Of a stretch of 64,000 nucleotides of DNA, positions 20,061 through 30,645 are shown piece after piece; the stretch's first letter is position 1; the number at the start of each line of letters is the position of its first letter. The stretch is taken from assembly GCA_032718475.1 (NCBI GenBank), contig JAUCBJ010000539.1, positions 1 through 64,000 of the forward strand, written 5' to 3'. Source of the stretch: Nemertoderma westbladi (taxonomy: Eukaryota; Xenacoelomorpha; Nemertodermatida; Nemertodermatidae). The notes below the pieces were generated by a model. The model searched no databases. It was given only the letters and a program-made list of their open reading frames with translations, and was not told the DNA's origin. Made by a program: the position numbers and the translations under genes.

Positions 20061-22008
20061 GGGCAATTCCATCGTTACGGACTCACATTCATACGCAATT
20101 TTCGAATTTAATTGGCATATTTAATTAATAACTTTACAATATAAATAACATTCACCTATGGTGGCTGATGGATTAATGGTACATCTTTACTTTGACTTAT
20201 AAAAAAGAGTTGTATCTCATTTGATTCATAGGATATTGTAAATATAGTGCCCGTTACGGACTCACATGCAAATGGACAAAGAAAAATTACTCCATTTTAT
20301 TTTGCCAAATTCTCTTGAAATGTTTAACGTCATACGTTATAACTTTCACAATGAGAGGTAGATACATCAAATTTTGTAAATTTGTAAGTTAATAGCAGAA
20401 ACATATGGTGGTTAACCTCATTTATAGAGAAATTGTTCGTTACGGACTCACAGAAAAAATTGTTACGGACTCACACTTGAAATCGTTATGCACTCGTTAT
20501 TTTGTGTAGAAAAAAAAGAGCAACGACCAATGAATGTTTATGGTATTTATTCAATAAATATATTTATTGCTTATATACCTTTCGCTTTCACAATGTACCT
20601 TAAGTATCACTATTATATATTTGGTGTGTGTATAGTAGTGTATATTTAATATCCTATAAGTTCATATGACCATAATTTGTTAAAATGACCAATTTCTATT
20701 TCTTTAACAACATAAATACCACGTTCACGGAAAATTTTTTATACTGGAAAATGAATTTTGAACAGTATTTCGTTGTAGTTATGTTTTACGATCACTACTA
20801 TCACAGTACTTAAGTTATTCCACCTTGGCGTAGTTGGTTAAATCGGTGGCATTTAAATCACATCTCTCCTTGGGTCATGGCATGGGTTCGATCCCATTAT
20901 GGGGGCTAGGGTAGTTTTCGTTTCGGCACGAATACTTTAAAGACCATAAAGGGACTTATTAGCCAGGGCGCATCTCTTCCTTCCGTAAACTGTAGCTAAA
21001 TGAGTAATGGAGTTTCCTCTGGGGAATATAGGAGGGGACCGCACTGGAAATATACACTTTATTATTGAGACTTTGTGCGTAATCCCTGGCCTAACTGACG
21101 ATATGTTTGGTATCTCAATCCATCATTCGCTCACTCGTTTCATGAAATCTTGGCGAACTTCAAGTGTATCATACTATACCATCTTGGTCAGTAACTTCTG
21201 TCATCCGTGATATAGTTTGTTTGGCCCTTTCGGCCCAGAAATGTGAGTATTAGACGTAAGAGACAGGATTAAACGGGCGCAATGAAGAATGTCGTACATT
21301 AGGATGATGTATGAATGAATACGTTCAAATCTACTGTCGATGGACAATTGTCAGACTAAAAGGAGCTGAATACTTTCAGTTTACATAGTGAATAATGTAT
21401 GCAAAGCAGAATGATTCTTACCTAACCTACCGCCTGGTGAGTCCGTAACGGAAAATTTGTGAGTCCGTAACGCTATTCTTAAACAGTTCAGCTGCAATAC
21501 AGACCATAGAGACCTAATGGATGGTTTTGATTGGTTGTAAACCCAAAGGAAAATGATTGTCAGTGCAATACACATGCGGGGTGTACTCCAAATTAAAACT
21601 TTAAGTACTTTTCGTTACGGACTCACATAATTATGTAGGCCAAATCTAAAATTTTTGAAACATTGAATACACAATGCTATTCTGTCAATATTCAAATTTT
21701 TATCATCGATAAGCTTCTAATAAATGTTGAATTTTCGGTTGGTGTAATTACCTGTCTTAATCAGACAATTTCAATGGTAGTAAGATTATGTCAAAAATGA
21801 CATGTAATATTTTCTGCATATTTGAAAATACGTAAAAAAAATTTCTCATATTCAATAATGAAAAAGCAGTTGTTACCCTCAAAAAAATTAAGAATCCGTC
21901 ACTTTTATTAAAAATTTAATTCTTTCTCGTCATTTTGATACCAAAATTATGCTGATTAGATGACTTTTTATTTTCGGCATAAGTGTTACATCAATGGTGG
22001 AATTGCCC
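20061..22008 (+). mobile_element. Unclassified non-autonomous DNA element, family 1 copy 1
   Basis: Ends GGGCAATTCCA / TGGAATTGCCC (11-bp TIR), flanked by AGTT on both sides (20057-20060, 22009-22012), cleanly interrupting the solo LTR. CGTTACGGACTCACA or its complement occurs seven times (near 20073, 20252, 20438, 20461, 21438, 21458 and 21613), the first about 12 nt from the left end. No transposase ORF is present. It contains a tRNA-type SINE at 20818-21100. A second copy is at 46064-47959, and a similarly built element (different motif) at 58055-60076. Confidence 0.75.
20818..21100 (+). mobile_element. tRNA-derived SINE (SINE-A), inside family 1 copy 1
   Basis: The head has a Pol III A box (TGGCGTAGTTGG) and B box (GGGTTCGATCCC). 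The body has TTTTCGTTTCGGCACGAAT, then GGCGCATCTC, GGTAGCTAAATGAG-like text, GGGGACCGCACTGGAAAT and GCGTAATCCCTGGCC. The same order appears in reverse at 57205-57486 and in the second family 1 copy. It was probably inserted before the element was duplicated. Confidence 0.75.
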
Positions 22009-22849
22009 AGTTATGACTTACACTAATTACAACTAGTGGCAATAAGATAATGCAAATGGCGCATTCTTTAGGAATGCTTTATTAACCTTCACACTAACTT
22101 TATACACTAATATTCACACTAATGCACACTGATTTGCCGACTGTCACTGATTCGTATCATATATAAGGAGGATTGCAACTCACATACGTTGGGATTATGA
22201 AATAGCATTTAATTCACACAAACCACTATAATTTGAGCCACAATTGCTACTGATACACCCTTCTGCTTACCTCAGTAATTAAGAAAGTCGAGGGGGATTT
22301 TACGATTATTCATCAGTATTCTCCAAATATAACATCCATTAATATAAACAGCAATTAACAATAGTATAAAACAGTATATTAAAAGGCAGTGCGGTGAAAT
22401 GAGTATGAATAGTTCGTTGGTATGAAGCACAATGCGATAATAGATTTATGACTCTAGGCCACTGATGTTAGGGCAAAAGTCTGAAAGTCAGAATGAATTC
22501 TGAGTGAATGAATTCTCCGAATTTGCCGCATTGCGTCATCTCTTATAGGCCACTGAAAACAGAGGAAGGGAGATCGCTCTGATTGGCTGAAATATATGTC
22601 AACAAAGCAGATTCCTCACACAAAGGAACAGCTGGTAGATTTCGTCATTCCAACTCTGAGTTTTTGACAGACACGTAGTTGTACAATTATAAGCCTTTTA
22701 GAGTATTTACTGTAGCGCATTGCACAAAAATGTCTTATTTTGTCCGCAAAAGCTTTTACAGACTGCTATACTTTCTTCTTAACTTTACTAAGACTATACT
22801 TTTTACCGAATCTGCAAACTGGACTGCTGGTTTATTTATTCCGTTATAT

Positions 22850-23398
22850 TGAAAAATATCGAGACATGAAAAATATCGAGAGTAAAATTAAAGCGAGTAA
22901 AAATATCGAGTGTTGAAAAATAACGATAATATCGAGAGTAAAAATATCGAGTGTTGAAAAATATCGAGAGTAAAAATATCGAGTGTTGAAAAATATCGAG
23001 AGTAAAAATATCGAGTGTTGAAAAATATCGAGAGTTAAAATATAGAGTGTTGAAAAATATCGAGAGTAAAAATATCGAGTGTTGAAAAATACCGAGTGTT
23101 GAAAAATATCGAGAGTAAAAATATCGAGTGTTGAAAAATATCGATAGTAAAAATATCGAGTGTTGAAAAATATCGAGAGTAAAAATATCGAGTGTTGAAA
23201 AATATCGAGTGTTGAAAAATATCGAGTGTTGAAAAATATCGAGTGTTGAAAAATATCGAGAGTAAAAATATCGAGTGTTGAAAAATATCGAGAGTAAAAA
23301 TATCGAGTGTTGAAAAATATCGAGAGTAAAAATATCGAGTGTTGAAAAATATCGAGAGTAAAACAATCGAGTGTTGAAAAATATCGATAGTAACAATT
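22850..23398. repeat. 15-17-bp repeat array, direct arm of a mirror pair
   Basis: Alternating subunits TTGAAAAATATCGAGTG, TTGAAAAATATCGAGAG and TAAAAATATCGAGTG. The outermost unit uniquely carries CGAGAC. The reverse complement of the same array lies at 23822-24343, including the same CGAGAC-type outer unit. The ORF across it is a repeat artefact. Confidence 0.9.
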
Positions 23399-23821
23399 TT
23401 TTTAAATAAGGGTTGTATGATAATTTTTTTCCTAAAAATGTTTTAGAACAAAAAATATTTATCAGTATTGGTACAGTAGCTTACACGTGTTCTATAACAT
23501 TTATAAAAAGAAGTAGAAAATACTAGCTATTTTAAAAAATTTTAAATGTGATCTAGAACTAAAAATGTGTTATAGAACAAATTAAAAATTCTAATTTCAT
23601 TTTAATTTTTTTAATTTTGATATATTTATCAAAATTGATAGCTAGCACTTCTTCTATAATATTTATTATAAAAATAGCAAAAACTAGCTGTAGCTAGTAT
23701 AATAATACTGGTGAATGGGTACCCAAGGTGTATTAATTCCATTTATTTGCACTTTCACTGTTGTAATGTAACCCATGCACTGCAATATTGTCCCATAATT
23801 CTAAATAAAATGCTCAAGCAA
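23399..23821. other. Spacer between the inverted arrays
   Basis: AT-rich; contains TTCTATAACATTT/TAGAACAAAAAATATT words also found in the foldback at 41215-41660. No gene. Confidence 0.5.
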
Positions 23822-24343
23822 AATGCAATATTTTTACTCTCGATATTTTTCAACACTCGATATTTTTACTCTCGATATTTTTCAACACTCGATATTTTTA
23901 CTCTCGATATTTTTACTCTCGATATTTTTCAACACTCGATATTTTTAGTCTCGATATTTTTACTCTCGATATTTTTCAACACTCGATATTTTTCAACACT
24001 CCTTATTTATACTCTCGATATTTTTCAACACTCGATATTTTTACTCTCGATATTTTTACTCTCGTCGATATTTTTCAACGCTCGATATTTTTTCTCTCGA
24101 TATTTTTACCCTCGATATTTTTCAACACTCGATATTTTTCAACACTCGATATTTTTCAACGCTCGATATTTTTACTCTCGATATTTTTCAACACTCGTTA
24201 TTTTCGATATTTTTCATCTTGCGTTATTTTTACTCTTGATATTTTTTAAACACGTAAATTTTCAACACCCGTTATTTTTACTCTCGATATTTTTACTCTC
24301 GTTATTTTCACTCTCGATATTTTTGAAGTCTCGATATTTTTCA
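23822..24343. repeat. 15-17-bp repeat array, inverted arm of the mirror pair
   Basis: Units such as CTCTCGATATTTTTCAACA and CTCGATATTTTTACT are the reverse complement of the left array. The last unit (24321-24343) has AGTCTCGATATTTTTCA, the mirror of the first unit of the left arm. Confidence 0.9.
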
Positions 24344-24841
24344 CCATTACCATTTATTCTTGCAGACTGGCAGGTGGCAGGTCAGTTAACCTTAACAGGT
24401 TAACCTACTGCATACTGACCTGACCTACCACTACATCCGTACATGCAGTACCGTCTGACCGTGTTGGTGCAGTACAGTGCATTCTCCAGTAATCATATTC
24501 GGGTGTATTCGGTATTCTAAGGTAAGGCTGAAGCAAGGCTGCAAAGTAAAGTAGGCCCTGACCGGTAGATTGTGGAATTTTTTTATCTATCTGGGTATTT
24601 TTTTTTTAATAAGTAGGAAAGGAAGTAGGCCTACAAATTCAGAAATTGTAAATTATTGCGAGACTTTACTCTGTTACTTTAAACCCAAATCAGCAAATTG
24701 TAATTGTATCATTGATCATCAGATCATTGCCGGTCTGCCGGAACAGCATTACATAATACATAGGCAGTAGGCAGATAGGCCTACTGACACCTGGACAGGA
24801 CATACTGACATAGGCTACAGATCTGCAGATACACCGATATA
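24344..24841. other. Probable promoter and 5' leader of the 899-residue gene
   Basis: Gene-free 500 nt between the inverted arrays and the ATG at 24842, with several short upstream ATGs. No clear TATA box was found. Confidence 0.35.
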
Positions 24842-27541
24842 ATGTCGAATCGAGAGGAGGATTTACCTGTACCTGATAACATTGCCCCAACTGATATTAA
24901 TAAGGCAACTTCCGGCTCCGGTGTCAATGACAAATTAGTAATTAGTGATACCATTACAGTTATTAACGCCGATGTCAAGAGCAGGATCAAGGATAAATCC
25001 AGTAACGATACCGACACCGAACCCACTATCGCACCCAATGTAATAGTTACAACCACTGCCAATGCTGAAGTCAATATCACACCCCCAGAAATCAACGTAA
25101 ACTCCAGTACCGGTACCTGTATTAATGAAAATCCAGCAAACGCTTTAAATGACAATTCCTTTGGAAATTCAAATTATCAACCAGAGAAACCAGAAGTCAA
25201 CGTCGTAGTTGTTCCAGTTATACTCAATACTGGACATATTACAGATCCGTCACCTCTGATGTGTGGCCCTGCTACTGGTACTGCTAACGATCCTCGAACC
25301 GTAAACTGGACTGTTTCCCGAAACGCACCCCTATCTCAACCTCGCAAGGGATACACTCTAGTGGAGCTTAAAAAGAGATTGTCAAACGCCATACGATTTG
25401 TAGAGGCCACAAATAAAGACGAAAGTTTTCTTGTTAAAAAGTCTGATAAATTCAAGAATTGTAATTATTACAGTAATTCGTTAAAGGCCAAGGAGAAAGA
25501 GAAAGCGTTAGACAGTTCAAAACCCGACCCCAATGAGGAGAAAGAAGATACATCGGCTATCAGTCTGCCGATACCGTACACGTCTAAAGCAGTAGAAGAA
25601 GAGCAGCCCGATGCTAAAGAAGTTCCTATCGTTGTGGAGCCGAGTTCTTCTAACACACCTCCCGTCTTCGAGCCGCTCCCCGCCCCACCCGCGCCCCTCT
25701 GTCGCCCCCCATTGGCACTCCCGCCTCCTCGGTTCGCCTCACCGGCTCCAAATTATGGTCCGGCTTTCGGCCCACAAGATGGACCACCTTTCGGCCCACA
25801 AGATGGACCGCCTTTCGGCCCTCGAGATGGGCCACCTTTCGGTCCACCAGATGGACTGCCTTTCGGCCCCCGAGATGGGCCGCCTTTCGGCCCCCGAGAT
25901 GGCCCACATTTCGGCCCCCGAGAGGGAGGACCGCCTTTCGGCCCACGAGATAGACCGCCTTTCGGCCTCCTAGACGGCCCTCCACCTACTCATTTCGGGC
26001 ATCCCAGACCTCCTGGCGGTCCCGTTCCCGATTTCGTACCGCCGCCATTCCCCCCTTGCGGCCCTCCACTACTCCCGCTTCCCCATGACGGCGGCCCAGT
26101 ATTCCCCCCTCACGATTGCCGTCCCCACTTCCCCCCTCACGATTCCCGACCCCACTTCCCCCCTCACGATTCCCGTCCCCGCTTCCCCCCAGCCCCTTTT
26201 GATCCCGCCCCTCACGGTTTCCCCCCACCCCACCTTGATGGCGGCCCCATCTTCCCCCCGCCATTAAGCGGGATCCCCCCTTTCCGCCCTCCCACCGATG
26301 GCGGCCGCCCTAAATCATTACCCCGACTAACCGGGGGCAACCGGGCGGCATTATTCCCCCGTCCCGACTTCCCGAGGTTTGGTAACCCCGACAATGGACC
26401 CCCTCAGTGTGACAGCCAGTCCTTCGACTGCCCCCCTGCTAGCGCCCCCTCCACCAACCCCCATCCTCCCCCCGGCTTCCCCTACAGCAGTTCCTCCCTT
26501 CGCGATCCAACCAACAGCCCCGAACCGGCCGCCGGAGCGCCGACCCAGAACAACCCGCTCCAGTTCGTACACGAGAGTCGCTTGCGTAAGATCGCCAGCT
26601 CAGGGTGTAGGGGGAGGGGACGCGGGGGGCCCTACCAACCCGTGGGTACGGGGGGGAGAGGGCGTCACATTGTGCACCGACGCCCGTTGGAGAGTAACAA
26701 CGACGATGGCCAAACTCCTTCTTATTATGAAAGCAATCGGCAGTTTATTCGTAAAGTCGTAGGTAAAGCGACTGTTACTCTGCACGGGAATACATTCACT
26801 CCGAACGGCGACGCCCCAGACGGTATAAAGTCGCAACTCATGTCTCTCGCGGCGGAAACCCCCAACCCGCTGCATTCACCGGATGACGACGAATTTGTTT
26901 TTAAGAGGAAAGAGCGAAGTAAGTTTAAGTCGAGTTCTACTTACTTCGCGACGGGAAAGAATCCCCAACGTAAATCGAGAAATGTGATAGAAACCGAAGT
27001 GGAGACGCCGGATCTGGACGCTCTACGCGTTAAATTAACCGAAGCAGCTCCCCCAGTTAAAAAGACTCGAACCGACGCTGATTATAAGGCGGAACTCGAG
27101 CAGCTGAAGCAGTTGGATAAACGGACATCCCGGACCTGGACTAACAAAATAGGGAGAAAAGATAAAGAGTCTGAGGAGCTAGCGCAAAAGGAGCACAAGG
27201 ATCTCCTGGAAGCAGTTAGCAAGAAAATAGATGAGAGGAAACGAGAAGTTGATGAAGAGATGAATCGTATGAAACAGGAGGCCGATCTAGAGTTACTAAA
27301 CGATGTCAACGAACCCCAATCTCCTCCGGACTTCTCCTCAGAGGTTTACAATAGCCTGGTACCGGATCCCTCATTCTATCAGCCGCAGCAACAATTATCC
27401 GACCAGCAATTATTAATGAATTCTATTCCACAGCAACATATGGGAGGTTATTTGCCGCAAAATATGGATCACTTAACTAATCCGCATAATAATATGGCGT
27501 TCTATTCCCAGGGTATTCCACCTAACTCTAATAATACTTAG
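24842..27541 (+). CDS. Uncharacterised Pro/Phe-Gly-rich and RG-rich protein, 899 residues
   Basis: Single uninterrupted ORF; ATG with A at -3. Residues 1-150 are acidic and Asn/Thr-rich. A more conserved-looking block at about 158-215 has VNWTVSRNAPLSQPRKGYTL and ELKKRLSNAIRFVEATNKDE. About 304-385 is an array of roughly nine DGPPFGPR-type octamers. About 414-450 is an HDSRPHFPP repeat. An RG box (GCRGRGRGGPYQP, about 587-616) follows. About 625-720 is a basic region. About 721-823 is charged and probably coiled-coil (LEQLKQLDKR, KKIDERKREVDEEMNRMKQE). The tail is Gln/Asn-rich. Disorder plus RG and FG-like repeats suggest an RNA-associated or condensate-forming protein, but this is inference and I recognise no family. 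GC-rich codon use through the Pro repeats contrasts with the AT-rich surroundings. Confidence 0.7.
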   Translation: MSNREEDLPVPDNIAPTDINKATSGSGVNDKLVISDTITVINADVKSRIKDKSSNDTDTEPTIAPNVIVTTTANAEVNITPPEINVNSSTGTCINENPANALNDNSFGNSNYQPEKPEVNVVVVPVILNTGHITDPSPLMCGPATGTANDPRTVNWTVSRNAPLSQPRKGYTLVELKKRLSNAIRFVEATNKDESFLVKKSDKFKNCNYYSNSLKAKEKEKALDSSKPDPNEEKEDTSAISLPIPYTSKAVEEEQPDAKEVPIVVEPSSSNTPPVFEPLPAPPAPLCRPPLALPPPRFASPAPNYGPAFGPQDGPPFGPQDGPPFGPRDGPPFGPPDGLPFGPRDGPPFGPRDGPHFGPREGGPPFGPRDRPPFGLLDGPPPTHFGHPRPPGGPVPDFVPPPFPPCGPPLLPLPHDGGPVFPPHDCRPHFPPHDSRPHFPPHDSRPRFPPAPFDPAPHGFPPPHLDGGPIFPPPLSGIPPFRPPTDGGRPKSLPRLTGGNRAALFPRPDFPRFGNPDNGPPQCDSQSFDCPPASAPSTNPHPPPGFPYSSSSLRDPTNSPEPAAGAPTQNNPLQFVHESRLRKIASSGCRGRGRGGPYQPVGTGGRGRHIVHRRPLESNNDDGQTPSYYESNRQFIRKVVGKATVTLHGNTFTPNGDAPDGIKSQLMSLAAETPNPLHSPDDDEFVFKRKERSKFKSSSTYFATGKNPQRKSRNVIETEVETPDLDALRVKLTEAAPPVKKTRTDADYKAELEQLKQLDKRTSRTWTNKIGRKDKESEELAQKEHKDLLEAVSKKIDERKREVDEEMNRMKQEADLELLNDVNEPQSPPDFSSEVYNSLVPDPSFYQPQQQLSDQQLLMNSIPQQHMGGYLPQNMDHLTNPHNNMAFYSQGIPPNSNNT

Positions 27542-27747
27542 TAATTAATGACTTGATGTAATACAGTTACTTGTAAATATATCCTAAAGATATCATGGAT
27601 ATGAAACGATTTAATAGCTGCACCTTGTGTATACAATGTACTCCATATTTTGATGTAATTGCAATAATTTCCGTCATTATTGTTGGTTATAAAATGTTTT
27701 TATCATCTTAATGCTGAGTTTGTAAAGCTGGATGAAAATATTTTTTT

Positions 27748-27753
27748 AATAAA
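27748..27753 (+). terminator. Candidate poly(A) signal of the 899-residue gene
   Basis: AATAAA about 205 nt after the stop codon. Confidence 0.45.
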
Positions 27754-28003
27754 TTAGCAGTGGTTGGCACTTAGTTACATTTAAATTATACTGTTAATTA
27801 GTAACACCAACCCCACCACCATACCATGTCCTTATAATATTACTTGGTCTGGGATGACGTCGCATGACGTCGACATGAGTCGCATTTCTAATTAATATTT
27901 TCCACAATAATTTCCCATATTATAGTAAAAAGCATTCCACATTTCCGACTAGGTTATTGAGTGAAACTAGAGCTTAACACTGAAAAAATAATAATAACTA
28001 TAT

Positions 28004-28141
28004 TTACATACTTGTGCGTAAAGTAGCACTTTACAGTGTGATGATCCGAGTGGCTTTGTTACACGAACGAACGTAGTGAGTGAGGGAAAATTAAGCCACG
28101 AGAATCAGCACACTGTAAAGTACTTTGCAACAAGTATGTAC
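28004..28141. repeat. Short foldback repeat
   Basis: TACATACTTGTGCGTAAAGTA and CTTTACAGTGTG on the left are matched by the complement of CACACTGTAAAG and CAACAAGTATGTA on the right. The loop contains a GAACGAACGTAGTGAGTGAG word. Confidence 0.7.
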
Positions 28142-28369
28142 CGGTATGTAGTTTTATTCCAAAATTGTAACATTACGAAATGATTGTATATATATTATAA
28201 GTGATAGAAACTGCACAAATTAAATTCGTTGCTGTATATAATTTTTTAATACATGAGGTTTTTAATTTACATTATTTACATACAACTTTTAAGCCCACCA
28301 CCAACACTGTCAATAAAAACTAAAAAGGCAAAAATGGCGGTAAATTTTAAAAATTGTATTTTAATTTGG

Positions 28370-28505
28370 TTTGCCAGTTTGTGTACAGCTGATGTACCAC
28401 TGAACCGGGGGGGGGGGGGGGGGGGGGGGGCAGTCCAGCGCTATCCGCCAGCCCCATACCGCTGCGCCACTTGGTCCGCGACCGACCAACTACAAACAGC
28501 ACACG
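28370..28505 (-). mobile_element. tRNA-like SINE remnant with a 24-nt G run
   Basis: On the minus strand an A-box-like AAGTGGCGCAGCGGTATGG is followed by a C-run and GGTTCAGTGGTAC. G24 lies at 28407-28430 on the plus strand. Assignment to a SINE is tentative. Confidence 0.35.
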
Positions 28506-28583
28506 GGAGCGAACCTAACCCATTACTGTGGAATAAAATAAATGTAAAACTTTCTGCCGTTATATTTCACTTTGCAGTTACCT

Positions 28584-28807
28584 CCATGTGAAGAATACCA
28601 GGTTTTCACCAAAACCACAGGTTACAGAAGGGCTGAATCTAACCAAAACAATAAACGAATTAGTATATGTACAGGTTATATATAAGACAGAAATAAGCGC
28701 TATAAAACACTTAATAAAGATAAATTAAAAAAAAATAAAAAATCTTCATATTTAAAATTCCAATAAAAAGTAGGCCGAAAAGTGAAATCCTGGTATTCTT
28801 CACATGG
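28584..28807. mobile_element. Small MITE with 25-bp terminal inverted repeats (copy 1)
   Basis: CATGTGAAGAATACCAGG starts the left end and CCTGGTATTCTTCACATG ends the right; extended, 24 of 25 positions match. The interior includes CAGGTTACAGAAGGGCTGAA and CTAACCAAAACAATAAACGA. A diverged copy is at 52876-53066. Confidence 0.8.
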
Positions 28808-29407
28808 GCGTGTAAAATTGACATAAATTATAATATAAATACGTCAGCTTATATTTATGGTGACGTTTACGTTTGGAGCCATGTTAATAATATAGCTACT
28901 GTTTATTTAGTAATACCCCGCCTAGGTAATGCAGTAGGCCTATCTGGCTGTCAGGCAATTTCTAATAAATACCACCTAATGTCTACGTAGTAACCATGAT
29001 GGCGTGTTGTAATGTCCGCTAATGGGACATTACTTAACTAATAACACCAATACAACAATACTAAATGTACAGGCCAATACAATACTGTAATGTCCTCTAA
29101 AGTTGTAAAGTGCTAAATAACAACTCGCTGTTAATACTAACGGCGTTGAGTAATGTTACAATTTTGGAATAAAATAAAATTACAGCTTTTCAGTTTTCCT
29201 TTAATCCCATATAAATTCAGTTGCGGATTCCTGTATCATAGGCATTGTATTGTTTATTTTTGCTTTTTTTCACTAAATTTTATGGTTTTTTGTTTTTCTC
29301 TAAATTTTTCTCACAACAATGTTTTTTATTATCAAAAATAAAATTGTAACATGTTGAAAATTGAATTTCGTTTATTATTTTGGTTAGACATAGATTATCG
29401 TGCCATC

Positions 29408-30645
29408 TGTTCGCGCTTTCAGACCTTTGGCAGTTTAACCCGCCAAATTAGGATGTCTTCTAGATAATAAATCGCTTTAGCCTCTGACAAGTATTTGATT
29501 CACTACACTAGTTGAAACCAATCTGTGCGCGATCATTCACCCGTTGGATATACCCGGGAGATTGACTTCGACGGCTTAATCGTATTGCTATGTAAGCCTA
29601 ATGTATTATTCGACTGACAGTATTATATAATCTCTGACAATATTATTCACCTTCGGGGAATATTAACAGTTCCTTTAGGACGTGGCGCTCTATCTATATA
29701 AACAGAGCTATGACTTAAACTACTCACAACGATATGGCTTAGTTATAATTCACATATATGTCGCATTCTTTAGGAAATGCTTCTTTATCAGTTTCACTCA
29801 TACACAATGCTGCACAATACTGCACACTAATCTGCCGATCTTCACTGATTTTAGTCACATATAAAAGGAACACGGACTGAATCATGTAGGGTCTATCAAA
29901 TAACATTAGATTCACTTCAAACCACTTTAACATAAGTCACAATCGTTATATGTAACCCTTCTCTCTTACCTTCGGTATATCAAGAATATTGGGTTTTCGG
30001 GGTTATTTCTCGTTATTCCAATATAATAATTCATCAACAAATATAATGAATAACCGACAGCAAAATCAGTAAAGTTAAGGTATAAATGATTTGGTATGGT
30101 ATGCCGCATTTATGGATGTTATGCAGGTCGATAAAGGATATATGTCCTTATAATTAAGCCTACTAGTGTAAGGCTAAAGCAGAAAAGCACAAAATACTCT
30201 AAAGCCGTTCTTCCTGGCTTAGAATCACTAACAACACTGATAAGAATAACTATAAGAATACCAGCTACCCTTATTCCACGAAGCTCCCGTTCAACACAGA
30301 GAAAGAGCAGTGAGATAGGAAAATTCAGTTCAGTAGCTCTGTGATAGGTCAAAATCAAAGCTAACTCAAATTCTATTGGCAGATACAGAAAGCTGCAACG
30401 TGGCAATATCAGCCGTTAGCCGTCGTCATGGTAGCGACACTGTTTTCAAGAGTATCGAGCTTTTTACGTCATGAAATTGCAGATTATGTCCTCTAAAGTA
30501 CAAATACAGTTCAAATACAGAAGAAATGACTTTTATGTCCTCTAAAACACCAGTACAGCAAGGACACGGCCTTTTTATGCCTGGCAAACCAACTACAGAG
30601 TACTTTAAGGGAAAATAACCGGTTAATGACGCAAAAGCTTTTACA
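29408..30645 (-). repeat. BEL 3' LTR
   Basis: On the plus strand it runs TGTTCGCGCTTTCAGACC ... CGCAAAAGCTTTTACA. On the coding strand it is preceded by a G-rich GGGAGCGG, a plausible polypurine tract. TATAAAAGG occurs on the strand antisense to gag (about 29862); whether it is used is unknown. Confidence 0.9.

Larger units (their letters stand above)
19793..22760 (-). mobile_element. Solo LTR of the BEL family, split by a nested element
   Basis: It starts TGTTCGCGCTTTTAGACC and ends CGCAAAAGCTTTTACA, matching both ends of the intact BEL LTRs at 29408 and 39397. Inner landmarks match too (ACAGTTCCTTTGGGACGTGG, GCGCATTCTTTAGGAATGCT). GACTG flanks it on both sides (19788-19792 and 22761-22765), a 5-bp target duplication, so it is a solo LTR left by LTR-LTR recombination. 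It is clearly more diverged than the full element's LTRs. A DNA element occupies 20061-22008. Strand is given by analogy with the full element. Confidence 0.85.
27754..29407. other. Gene-free repeat-bearing stretch
   Basis: Holds the foldback, SINE-like and MITE entries listed separately and a short hairpin GTAATGTCC-GCTAAT-GGGACATTAC near 29009. I see no gene. Confidence 0.5.

Noticed and set aside
20820-20910. Functional tRNA gene in the family 1 element
   Set aside because: Same A/B-box head recurs in three places with one SINE body; arms do not fold as tRNA.
22836-24403. Ser-Ile-Phe-Phe-Asn-Thr repeat ORFs
   Set aside because: Translation of the 15-17-bp arrays; no start context or unique sequence.
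25300-25400. eIF4E-binding motif (YxxxxL-hydrophobic) in YTLVELK of the 899-residue protein
   Set aside because: The last position is Lys instead of hydrophobic, and nothing else links the protein to 4E-binding families.
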